From: Symbiodinium natans
Lineage: Eukaryota; Sar; Dinophyceae; Suessiales; Symbiodiniaceae
Direction of reading: 5' to 3'
Assembly (NCBI GenBank): GCA_905221605.1
Contig: CAJNDS010002413.1
Location: forward strand, 1,118,552 to 1,182,551
Length of the DNA stretch: 64,000 nt
Shown here in pieces: positions 1 to 12,200 of this stretch. Positions within the stretch are counted from its first letter, which is position 1; each line of letters begins with the position of its first letter. Position numbers and translations under genes: made by a program. The notes beneath the pieces were generated by a model. It made no database searches and had not been told where the DNA came from. It saw only the letters and a list, made by a program, of their open reading frames with translations.

Positions 1-210
1 AGGGTTTAGGGTTTGGGGTTTGGGGTTTGGGGTTTGGCGGTTGGCGTTTGGGGGTTAGGGCCTTGTTGCAGACTCTGGTGGGGGCGGGGGGGGGGGGGGA
101 TGGGGGTGGGGGTGTTTCGTTTTGTTTAGGGGTGGGGGTTGAAGCCCTAAACCCCAAACCCGAAACCCTGAACCCTAAATCCCAGGGCCCTTTCTTGGGG
201 AAGGGGCGGG

Positions 211-273
211 AGCTTTGCGCCGCTCTCGCGTGAGGACAAGTATCTGGACCAGTCCAACATGTACAAGTTCACC
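211..273 (+). CDS. CYP51: CYP51 exon 1 of those visible
   Basis: Encodes REDKYLDQSNMYKFT, which corresponds to the stretch before the CYP51 substrate-recognition signature. The left edge is uncertain. The right edge at 273 is followed by GCAGCT (GC donor) and joins in phase 0 to 1469. Confidence 0.7.
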
Positions 274-3200
274 GCAGCTCGGTGGCAATCGCCCCCTTAA
301 GACTCCCAGGTTCTGAACCCTACAGACCCTAAACCCTTGACCCTAAACCCCAAACCCTAAGCCCTAAACAGCCCATGCCCTAAAGCCTAAGGCCTAAGGC
401 CTCAAGCCTATGCCAAAGAACGCCTTGACACCTCAGCCCTAAAATCTTACGGACCCTAAAGCCCCAAACCCTCCTGAAACCCCAAACCCTAAAGCCCCAA
501 GACCCTAACCCTAAGACCCTGAATCCCTAAACCCCAAACCCTAAACCCTAAACCCCGAACCCGAAACCCTAAACCCCAAGCCCTAAACCCCAAACCCTAA
601 ACCCTAAACCCCAAAGACCCAAGACCTAGGGATCCGAAGGATGGGCCCTAACTTCGGGGCACCTTGTGACATAAACCTCATCGACACTAAATTTTGGGTT
701 CACGCAGGGTTTAGGGTTTAGGGTTTAGGGTTTAGGTTTAGGGGGTAGGGTTTAGGGTTTAGGGTTTAGGGTTTAGGGTTTAGGGTTTAGGGTTTAGGGT
801 TTAGGGTTTAGGGTTTAGGGTTTAGGGTTGAGGGGCCCAGACTTCGGATCCCCCAAAAACCATGGGCTCTAGGGACCACACGTGAGGGCCCATGATGGAG
901 GACCCTCAAGTCCAGGCCATCCTCCAATCCCCCAAGCCCAGTGCCCCGAACCCTAAATCCGCAGCTGTTTAGGGTTTAGGGTTTAGGGTTTAGGGTGTGG
1001 GGTGTAGGGTTTAGGGTTTAGGGTTTAGGGTGTAGGGTATCCCTAAACCCCAAACCCAGCTCTTCAGCACCCCCCCCCCCCCCTTAAACCCGCAAACCAG
1101 AAACCCCGAAGCCCTGAACCACAGTCAGGGTTTAGGGTTTAGGGTTTCGGGTTTAGGGTTTAGGGTTTAGGGTTTAGGCTTTAGGGTTTAGGGTTTAGGG
1201 TCGAGGGTTTCCCCTGAAGCCTTTAGACCTTCAACTTTCGACCCTACAGCCTCAAAAGCTCGGGCTCTAAGCCCTTAGGCCATTACTAATCGTATTCCCT
1301 TATGGTCCCCTTGTAGTCATACTTGGGGTTTAGGGTTTAGGGTTTAGGGTTTAGGGTTTAGGGTTTAGGGTTTAGGGTTTAGGGTTTAGGGATACTACGA
1401 ATAACCCCCCCAAGACCCTCTTCTACTTAAGGCCCCTGTAGTACCCTGCTCGAACTCGGGCGATCCAGGTGCCCATCTTCGGCCCAAAGGCACCTCGACG
1501 GATTCAGGGCTTCAACGGTTTGGGCCTAGAGGTTAAGGAGTTGCGGTTTAGGGTCTATAGGGCTTTAGGAGTTTTTGTCATTCAGGATTACGGGGTTTAG
1601 GGTTCTAGGTGGGGTGTAGGTCCTAGGAGTTTGTAAACCAAGGCTTGGGCTGTACGGGTTCGAGGTTTAGGCCAGGGTTCGGGGGTGTAGTATTTAGGGT
1701 GAGTGTACAGGACTGCAGGGGGTTTAGGGTGTGATTGTTTTAGGGTTTGAGGGTTTGGGCTCAGGATTTAAGACTTGCAGAGTTTATGGGGCCTGCTGTT
1801 TTGGCCCAAGGGAGAGCTTGGATTTGTCTTCAGTTCTTTGCGTTCTGGTCGGGTTTACGCGGTCTGGTGTGCGTGTGTGGGGTTTAGGGCCTAGGGTTTT
1901 GTGTAGTTTCGAGATGCTGGGACCCTCTACCATGCCCCCATCAGGTGCTGTATGATGTGGACTACTCCACGCGTACGTGCCAGCTGCGCTTCATCCGAGC
2001 CTTGGGCAGACCCAAATGGGTGTTTACGATCAGAAGCGACCCCTAATATAGACCCCAAATCGTAGGATCCCCTCAGCAAAAAGACCCCAAGAAGGTACCC
2101 CTAAGAAGGGACCCCTAATATTTTAGCCAAGTCACTCTCAGCCCCACGGGGCTTTCGAGAACAATGTTGCGAGTAGCAACGAGCAAAGCTTTTCAAAGCT
2201 CGAGGTCAGTTAATTAAGTTCTTCGGTGGCGAATCATGCATCACTTTCCCGGGGGTTTCTGAACGGAAATATGGGTTCCCACAGCGTCATGTAAGCATTG
2301 CTTCTGGCTGGTTTCGGACTACATCTCAGCTGAAGTAGGCAGTGAGGAAGGTTGAAAAAGGTGGCAATGAGAAAGTCGACATCGTGCCACTTTTTGACTA
2401 GTCCGACTCCAGCCACTTTCGCAGTTGAAAAAACCAGAAGTCTTTTCAGTTTCTGGAAACGTTGCACAGGAATACGGTTTTCTTTGAACAACTTGAGCAC
2501 TGCGCTACGGAAAGCGGCAGAGAGCTTGCTCATACAATTGCCTTCGTCGAGAAAACCTCCTATGCAGCCATATTTAGAGATGAAATCTATGGTAAGTTCC
2601 ACCCAGGTTACAGCTTCCTGTCTTACACTAGTGCTGTACCAAACAGGCTCACTGAAATACTCTACAAGCGCTTGCGCTGCAGAGAGAGAGATTTTGCCGG
2701 GTCCCTTGGTTACGGTAGAGTACGAGCGAAGAGAAATACAGGAACAATGCCATTGCTGAGACAATTTGGAATGGTATGACGCATACCGCGTAGCAACAGT
2801 AGCTCGAAGAGCATCAGGGACCTGGACATTCTTGGAGATGCATTCATAAAACGCATTCTCTTCAGCGCCGTACGTCACACTACTCGATTTACATCCTTGG
2901 CAGACACGAGTCTTGCCACGGATTCGAAATGACGGCTGGCAGCTACAAGAACAACGTTTGACGATACCTGCAGGCAACTCCTTGTCAATAGCACTGGACA
3001 CCCAATCGGGGTCTTGGAAGTCACTAAAAGCATTGCGCTTACAAAGAACAAGAACCCAGTATAGTTGAACGGACATGGCAGTGCCACTGATGAGGTTGTG
3101 CTCTGCAATGGCTTGTTGGTGGAGCACACAGCGGGCCGCATTGCACGCGAGCTTATCAGCATTGTCATTGCCCTCTTTGCAAAGCTGCAAGAACGCATCA

Positions 3201-6200
3201 TGTTCAACATCCCTCCATTTAGCATGGCCTTTGACCTTGCGGAAGGAAATGTTTCCTTGGTGCGACTCGCAAACATCACAAAAAATTGACCAGAGATCAA
3301 AGTTGTCTAGGTGTCGCAGTCCCTCACGGCCATGCCGAAGCAAGTACGTAGCCGTATTGATGACATACAAACAGTCAGAAGCAACCTCAACATCACCAAC
3401 AGTAGCTTCTACGGCATGTATGACTGCCCAAAGTTCTGCGCGAGGTGCTGAGTGGTCATGTCCGATAAGGGGAACGGAAAGATTCAATTTGCCTGTTGCA
3501 AATATACCACTGCCGGCCGAGTTCAAGACTCCTACCGAACAAGCACCGTCTGTGAAGACTCTTTCGCAAGAACACTTACTAGAGAAATGCGGCCTTACAA
3601 CTTTTCCCTTTCGGGACGCCTCAAGCTCGGACCGAGCTGGACCTTTGAAGGCCACTCCAGTAAACAACGATGTGCGATTTTGACTTTCAAGGAAACCGTC
3701 AATCAACCTGCGCTCATCGTTATATGCGTCACAACAATAGACAACGTGCTCAAAAGACTCTTGTGACTCACAAAAAGGGCAATTGTTGGATCGGATAAAG
3801 CCAGCCTTGAACAGTCTGGGAGCCAGATATAGGCCACCAGAAAGCAAAGCGCGAACCATCTGTTTATGGTAGTAAGAGAAGTCTCGTTTGAAAGCGAAGT
3901 ACGACGCCATGATCCCTTTGGAGTTGTCCGACGCTAACGTAGATTTGAGAAGCATCTGTGTTGCTTCAAGATCAAGTTCTGCATGTTTTTGGTCACCTTC
4001 AAAGTCTTGTCGTTCATGCTCACTGCGCACCAAGGCGTTCGCGACAGCATCTGCCAGGATCCTTTCAAACCACCCATCACTTCCGTGTAGAAGGTCAAAA
4101 GAAATGCCACTCGCAGTGTGAATCAAGCGGGAATCTTCACTGTCGGTTTGCCATTGCAGTGAATCAAACAATATGGCGATAGAAGGGACCCCTAATATAC
4201 ACCCCAAATCGTAGGATCCCCTTAACATAAAGACCCCAACAAGGTACCAACATCGTAAACCCCCCATATCTAGGGTTTAGGCTTTGGCATTCGAAGGGCG
4301 GGGTGGGGCTCTTGGCTGTTTGTTGGGCAGGGCCAACCTTTTCAAGGGGGTTTAGGGTTTAGTGAAGGGTTCAGGGTTTGAGGGTTTGTCACGGGACTCT
4401 ACCTTGGACCCCTACGGTTGTACCCTTGGGTTTGGGGGACAATGTTTAAGATGCTCTAAGGGGACTGCAAGGGCCGTATTGGGAGTATATGACAGGAAAC
4501 CTCTTAGGGGTACCCCTAAGCCCTGAACCCTAAAACCTAAACCCTAAACCCTAAACCTTTGACTCCCTTGAGTTTGAGGGGGGCATCCTCTGTACCCCAA
4601 AATCCTAAGCCGCAGGGAATCACTGAAGCATGCAAAGGCCAGCCCTGTAGAGCCCGACCCCTCAACCCAGGAAACGCGCCGCGGAGCAAAAAGCCCCTTA
4701 CAGGAAAGCCTTAAACCCCAAACCCTAAACCCTAAACCCTAAATTCCACACCCTACACCCCGAACCCTAAACCCTAAACCCTAAAAACGACCCAGGAGAG
4801 CGGCTCACGGATGACTACCTGCGCTCCTACACAGGCACCCGTGGGAGTCATAGCTTCCTCAGGAAGTAGGAAGTAGGGTTTAGGGTTTAGGGTTTGGGAT
4901 TTGGGGTTTAGGGTTTAGGGTTTGGGGTTTGGGGTTTGGGGTTTAGGGTTCAGGGTTGTTACACAGGCACCCCCGGGTCCATAAATTCCTCAAGAAGCAG
5001 GGCTTTGAGGTTTGCGGTTTAGGGTTTGGGGTTTAAGGTGTAGGGTTCAGGGTTTTCAGGTTTAGGGTTCAGGGTGTCCATAGCTTCCTCAGGAAGCAGA
5101 GCTTAGATTTTGAAGTAGGGTTTAGGGTTTAGGGTTGTAGGCTGAGCGCCGGGGCTGACTACGGTCGGGTTCTGGCTCCTTAAACCCTAACCCACGAAGC
5201 ACTGAACCCTGCGTGGATGATCCACCCAAACGTAGGTTCATGGTACGTCATAACCCAATTATAACTGCACTTATAACCCACCTAGAAGCCCCTAAAAAGT
5301 GCCCTAATGTGGTTGGAATTGGGTTATAAGTACAGCTATATTTGGGTTATTAAAAAGGTACTCTTGGGTTTGGGGACCCACAAGATCCTCTAAGGGATGT
5401 AAGGGCCATATTCGGAGTATATTAAGGGAACCTCTTAGGGGTACATGGAGTTTGACTCCCTTGAAAAGCTCTCAGCCCTGACGCCAAAAGAAAAAGACCT
5501 GGCCGACCCAAGTTCTGCTAGCCACATGGCGGAGCCGGCTGATTTTTGGAATTCGCGAAGCACTGCTCGAGGGATTCGGGAGAGCCTTACCAAACACAGC
5601 AGGCTTCCGCAACAAGCACCAGCAGAAGCGTGACCGCCAAAGAAATTCCAGCGGCTGGCAAGCCCCTTTGCAGCGTCAGCTCCGGCTCTTCGAGCCTAAC
5701 TTGCGCCTCGGCCTTGGTAAGTCCCTGGGCCCACGACCTTGAACCGCTGCCCTAAAGCCTACACGGTGCCCGAATCCTTGCGCATAGAGCTGCTAAATGT
5801 TTAGGGCTTCAGGGTTTAGGGTACCCAAAACCTGACCTCTAAATTCTAAACCTTCTGGAAGCCTATGCGCCCTGCAGTCGAACTTGAGAAGCTCCAGAAC
5901 CCTGTTAACAGTTTGGGCCCCGCTCAGGCCCCTAAACGCAACCGCACCCCAGCAAAAGCTAAGCTATCTGAGACCTATGAATCCAAAACCCCTCAGCCCT
6001 AACCCCATGAACCCCACGAACCCCGTGAGCGCTATGAACGCGGTTTAGGGTTTAGGGTTTAGGGTTTAGGGTTTGGGGTTTGGGGTTTGGGGTTTGGGGT
6101 TTAGTTTGGGGTTTGGGGTTTGGGGTTTGGGGTTTGGGGTGAGCCCTATGCACCCCTACGAACCCAGCACCCTCAACCCTACATCCCGTGCACCCCTCGA

Positions 6201-9200
6201 AGCCCTACGAACCCCGAACCCCATGGAACCTCAAAATAACCGAAGCAGGGTCTTCCTAACCCTAAACTCTGAACCCTAAACCCTAAACCCTGAACCCTAA
6301 ACCCTAAACCCTAAACCCTAAACCCCAAACCCTAAGCCCTAAGCCCTAAACCCTTCTTGCAAACTCCCTCTTTGGGGACTCAGAGTCGGCGCCCTTGTCC
6401 CCTGTCTTTCGAGTGTCAGGTTCCGCCTATCTTAACTCCCACTACGCACGGTTTAGGGTTTAGGTTTTAGGGTTTAGGATTTAGGGTTTAAGGTTTAGGG
6501 TTTAGGGTTTAGGGTTTAGGGAGCTCGGCCAGCGAGCCCTAAACCCTAAACTTAAACCCTGAGCCCTATAAACCCTATAAACCCTCTAAACCCTCTAAAC
6601 CCTCTAAACCCTATAAACCTTATACGCCCTACACACCCTATAAACCCTGAACCCCCTTTCATGCCAGAGGCATCCTTGAGGAGGAGGTCGTCCAATTCTT
6701 CAACGCCACTTGGGTTGCAGCTACGGTCTAGGGTTTAGGGTTTAGGGTTTAGGGTTTAGGGTTTAGGGTTTAGGGTTTAGGGTTTAGGGTTTAGGGTTTA
6801 GGGTTTAGCTTCTAGGGTTTAGGGCTTGGGGTGTTAGGGCTTAGGTATTTTGGGTTTAGGGTTTTGAGTTTAGGGTTCAGGGGCCCCTCGGACCCTGCAG
6901 CCTTGCACGCCATCTCATGGCCTTTGGTTTAGGGTTTAGGGTTTAGGGTTTCGGGTTGAGGGTTTAGGGTTGAGGGTTTAGTTTCGGGGTTTAGGGTTGA
7001 GGGTTCAGGGCTTTGAAGATTTCAAACTAAAACGGGCGTATTCAAGCTTGACAGGTTTCCGGGCAGCTTATCTGTCATAGTTATGCCGAGGGCGGGATGG
7101 AACGCGCCCAGAACTACCTCTGCCCTAACACCCAACTAACCCGAAATTGAGACGCTAGTGGGACCCAATTTTGACCCTAAACCCTAAACCGTAGTCAGGG
7201 TAGTATGGAGGCTGCTTGCAAGGCGCGAGCCACAAAGCCTTGTCAGGGCGGAAGGTGGGGGCTTCGGGTTAAGGGTTTAGGGTTTAGGGTTTAGGGCTAC
7301 TAAGGGTGTCGAGACCTAAACCAGCCTCGTGCTCGACGGGTCTTGGATATCTGAAGACTGGGAAAGGCTGATCAGCACTGCTCCCCACAGACGACAAGCC
7401 CCTAATCCTTGAACCCCCAAAAAAGCCCGTGCTGGGCCTAATGCCCTGTTACCCTGCCTTAAATCTGCACATGCAAGGGCCAATGTCTGAAACGCCTTCA
7501 ATCCAGACAGCACCTAGCAAGGAAGGGCACACCAAAGAGCTGGAAGCCCATGTCGAGAAGGTGGTTGAGATGCACCAGGCTATCTAGGAGGTTCTTAAGG
7601 GGAAGGACCCGGCCCAGATGACCCAAGCGCTTGAGGATGCGAATGCAGCATTGGAGGCGCTTGTCAAGGGCGCCATGAAGACTATCAGGACACAGGTTGC
7701 GACTTGCGCGTTTGGCACTTACTGCCTTCTCCATCTCTTTGCCGGATATCTTGAAGAAGTTGAACTCAACCGGCGGCGATGGTCTGGTCAGGCTGGCTCG
7801 GTGGCTCGGGTCGGGTCCACCTGGCCTGAGCACTGGCTGGACCGACATCCGCTGCCTCCTGGTGCACAGTGACTTGCTGAGGTGTGTTCGTGAGGGAGAT
7901 CATTGGGGTTTAGGATTTACATTAGGGTGTTAGCATAGACCCTTAACCCAATCCTCCCCCCCACACCGTCCATTTGGCGGAGGAGGTTCATGACTCTGGG
8001 CGTTCAGGCGTTTGAGGATTTAGGGTTTGGGGTTGAGGAGCCTCAGTCTAGAGGCTTTAGGTTTTGGGTGGGTTCGGGTTGGGGATGCTTGTGATTAGGG
8101 TTAGGTTTGAGAACCCCAGGAAGAAAGCAGGTACGTCGGAGTATCAGTTCCTTTTCGTTTCTAGTTTCTTTCAGGAGATATTTCTTGGCAATTTCGGGCT
8201 CAGGGTCGGGGTTGAATCCCCCTAAACCCCCTAAACCCCCTAAACCCCCTAAAACCCCCTAAAACCCCCTAAAACCCCCTAAACCCTAAACCCTAAACCC
8301 TAAACCCTAAACCCTAAACCCTAAACCCTAAACCCTAAACCCTACCCCCCCCCCCCCCAAAACCCCTAAACCCTGAACCGGTCGCTGCGAGGAATGCTGG
8401 GGCGACTCTGGCACCATTGACATCCGCGAGTCCATGCAGGACCTTGAAAACACCCCCCCTTTGAAGGTTTAGGGTTTAGGGTTTAGGGTTTAGGGTTGAG
8501 GGTTGAGGGTTTAGAGTTCAGGGTTTAGGGTTTAGGGTTTGGGGCTTTAGGGTGAATATGAGTTGAAGGTTCATGCGCAGACATGAGTACGTAGGGATTA
8601 GCTTATTTTGGGGGTTTATGGCAGTTCAGGGCGTAAGGCTTGGGGATTTAGGGTGAATATGAGTTGGGTTTAGGCTTTAGGGTCTGGGGTGTAGGGTTTG
8701 GGGCTTTAGGCTTTGGGTTTCAGGGTTCAGGGTAAAACAGGAGCACGGTCGACAACGCATGATGTTTATATACGATGGGGGGGGAACAGTCCACCTCTCT
8801 GTATGTATACACATATATATATATATGTATACATACATATCTTGTTCTGCGAAGATGATGACTCATGTTAGCGTGTTATTGCTTGATTTATATTAGCAAG
8901 AGTAATGGGCTTGCAGAGGGTGTACAAAAGGGTTTATGTAGGGTTCACATTAGGGTTTGCACCAGGGTTTATATTAGGGCTTAAATTAGGGTTTTTATTC
9001 TGGGCTTCTATATACATATGTATGTATGTATCTATATATATATATATATATGTATCTATATATATATGTATCTATATATATATATATATATGGTAGGGTG
9101 GAGGGGGCTTAGGGTTGGGAGCCTTTTGCAGGGCTTGGGTTTAGCAGCGTTCCGTCCTCGGTGGTCTTAGCGCGTCCAGGAGCTCCTCACGCGAACGAGC

Positions 9201-12200
9201 AACCAGCTGCAGTTGAATTTAGGGTTTAGGTTTTGGGGTTTAGGGTTTAGGGTTTGGGGTTTGGGGTTTGGGGTTTGGGGTTTAGGGTTTAGGGTTTGGG
9301 GTTTGGGGTTTAGGGTTTGGGGTTTGACGGTTTGGGGTTGAGGTTTAAGGACGAGTTTCGGGATGGATGTAGTTTTCAGGGTTCCCCATAACCCTAAACC
9401 CCCCTAAACTGTCACTTTTAAACCCTGAACCCGAAACTCCGAACCCATCTCAGATTTGTGTAGCGGTCTGGGGGTTCAGGAGTATGTGTTGGAGTTTCGG
9501 TTCTAGCGCTTAGGGTTTAGGGTGTAAGGTTTAGGCTGTAGGGTGTGCTGTCTGAGGTTTGGCTGTATTTGACAAGCCCTTAACCCAGTGTACCGTTTTC
9601 ACAATCAAGGGGTTGAGACTCGTACCCCTAAGGTTGTACCCCTAAAGGCTTCCCTGAATATACTCCTAATATGGCCCTTAAATTCCCTTCGGGATCGTCA
9701 AAGGGACCCCAAAGGGTCCAAGGTAGAAGCCCTAGAAACAAAGGGAGGGTTTCTCGAGCCAGCCCTAAAAGCCTTAAACCCCAAACGACAAACCCTCAAC
9801 CCTGAAGCCCTAAGCTCCCAGCCCTAAAGCGCTTAGCCTGAGGCCCTAAAAGCCCGAAACCCCAAGCCATAAAGCCTTAAAACCCAAGCCCTGAGGCCCT
9901 ATAGAACCCTAAACCCCAAACCCCAGCCCCAAGCCCTAAACCCCAACCCCTAAACACCAAACCCTAAGCCCAAAGCCCTAAAGCCCCAAAAGCCCTAAAA
10001 AGCCCTCCGAGCCTGTGGGTTCAGATCTAACCCTAAACCCTCAACCTCTAACCCTAAACCCTAAACCCGAAACCCCAAACCCTAAACCCTAAACCCCTGG
10101 AACCTGTTCGGTGCCCCTCCCAAAAAAGGCATCCGGTGCCTCATGGGCCACGAACTCCGGCGGCGGATGATGGAGAAAAGCCCCGACGAGCCCAGCATCA
10201 TCGACCCCGCGGCTTAAGAAGTCCAGGGTTTGTAGGGTTTAGGGTTTGGGGTTTTGGGGTTTTTGGGGTTTGGGGTTCAGGGTTTGGGGTTTAGGGTTTA
10301 TGGTTTAGGGTAGGGTTAAGGGTTTAGGGTTCGGGTTTCGGGTTCAGGGTTTAGAGCCTAGGGTTTAGGTCTTCGGGTTTTAGGGTTTGATTATCTTGGT
10401 CAGCGTTGCTCAAGGGCCCACAGTTTGGGGGGTTCAAGGTTTGGGCTTAGATGTTACCAGGACCATTCGGGGATTTTTGTTTTGTTGCGAGTTCTATCGG
10501 GCATAGCTCGAAGGGCTAAAACCCCAAACCCTGCCGAGGGATTCTGCCCTAAACCCTAAACCCTAAACCCCTTGGTTGAGGAATTCTCGAAGGACCCTGC
10601 GAACAGCAGGGACGGGGGTTTTTAGTTGTTTTGTGTTTTGGGGCTTTAGGCATGTTTTGGCTTTGGGGGGTTTGGGGGGATGTTACTCCTTCTACTCACA
10701 GTCCTTAATAGGGAGTATCGTACTCCCTAGTATAATCCCTATGAGGGACTGTTAGTATAAGGGAGCATCCCAAGGTTCAGTGTCCATATTTGGAACTATA
10801 GCTTGAGAGGAGCAACTGCAAACTCTAAGCCCTAAGCCCTAAACCCTAAACCCTAAACCGTAAATGCTAAGCCCTAAACCCTAAACCCCGAACTGCATTC
10901 TCTCCTCAGGGCATGTTTTGCCTTCACGGCTTGGAGGGTTGAGGGACCCTCTGGCCCTGTCGGGGTTTAGGCTTTAGAGGTTCGAAGGTTTCAGGTTTTA
11001 GTTGGGGTTTGGGTTTGAAATTTGGAGGTTTTCGGGTCTGTCTAGGGGTTCAGGGTTTGCTAAGTAACTTGCCCTGAACTTGAAAAGCTGAGTCAGGAAC
11101 TGCTGCATGTGCTCGAGAAAGGCTCCTTGGCGCAGCCCCGAATAAGCCTCAACGCCCCCAAACCTAAAAAACCCTAATCCCCTAATCCCCAGCCCCCAAC
11201 CCCAAGCCCTGAGCTCTACTAAACCTCAAAAAAGCCTCAAGCCCCAAACCCCAAAACCGAAACCTTCAACCAGATTCCCCAAATCTCAAACCCCAAACCC
11301 GAAGCCCTTTATTCCGAGACTGCCAACTGCAAGAGGCAAAACACTTTCAATCATTGTCAAGCTTCGGGCTGGGGGCCCTATCTTGGTAGCCCAGTGGTAC
11401 CCTTTACCCTTTTTTGGTTCAAGGTCCCCTTATAAAGTAACCAACCGCAAAAAGGTGGCCCTTGTTAAAATATGGTTACTGGGCTACCAGGCGATAAGCC
11501 CTACATGCAGTTAGTTAGTGTTTTAGGGCTTAGTGCTTTTGAACTTGGGATGTTCCGCTTCTACTAACAGTCCTTTGTCGGGATCGTAGTACCTCACTAA
11601 TACAATGCCTATGAAGGGCTGTTAGCACAAGGGGGAACATCCCAACCCTAAACCCGGAACCCTAAACCTGAATCTGCTATAAGAGCGTGTTTGGGGCTTA
11701 GGGTTTTGGGGGTGTTTAGTGTTTAGATTTCTTTTTTAGGGTGCTTAGCGAGATTTTGGGGCTTAAGAGAGCCTTCACAATGACCTACATGCTATCTTCT
11801 TTCAACAAACCACCTAAACCCTAGCCCTAAAGCCTGTGACTGTTTAATTTGTTTGGCTACAAGAAAGTGCTGGGTTTGGGTTTAGGGTTTAGGCAAGTTG
11901 CTGTATATTTCCTTGCAAAGATACACACCCTAAGTCCAAAACCCTGAAAAGCCTAAACCAAATGCTCAGACCCTTACTAAACCCCAAACCCCAAACCCCA
12001 AACCCCAAACCCCAAACCCCAAACCCTAAACCCTAAACCCTAAACCCTAAACCCTAAACCCTAAACCCTAAACCCTAAACCCTACCTCAAAGATCCAGGT
12101 ATGCTCCCGATGTCCGTCTTCTGGCCGAAAGCGCCCATCCAGCGTCACCGGGAGCGAGACCTTGCCCCTTTCTTCAAGGTTTAGGGTCTAGGGTTTTGTG

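Noticed and set aside
1-60. Chromosome end (true telomere) at the window start
   Set aside because: Arrays are short, degenerate and in both orientations throughout 34 kb, and lie in introns. Nothing marks position 1 as terminal.
2352-4182. Plus-strand ORFs of 74-202 codons
   Set aside because: They are shadows of the minus-strand LINE reading frame.
6670-6713. RRM/U2AF-like reading of ILEEEVVQFFNATW
   Set aside because: It fits CYP51 better, in order and phase with the exons on both sides.
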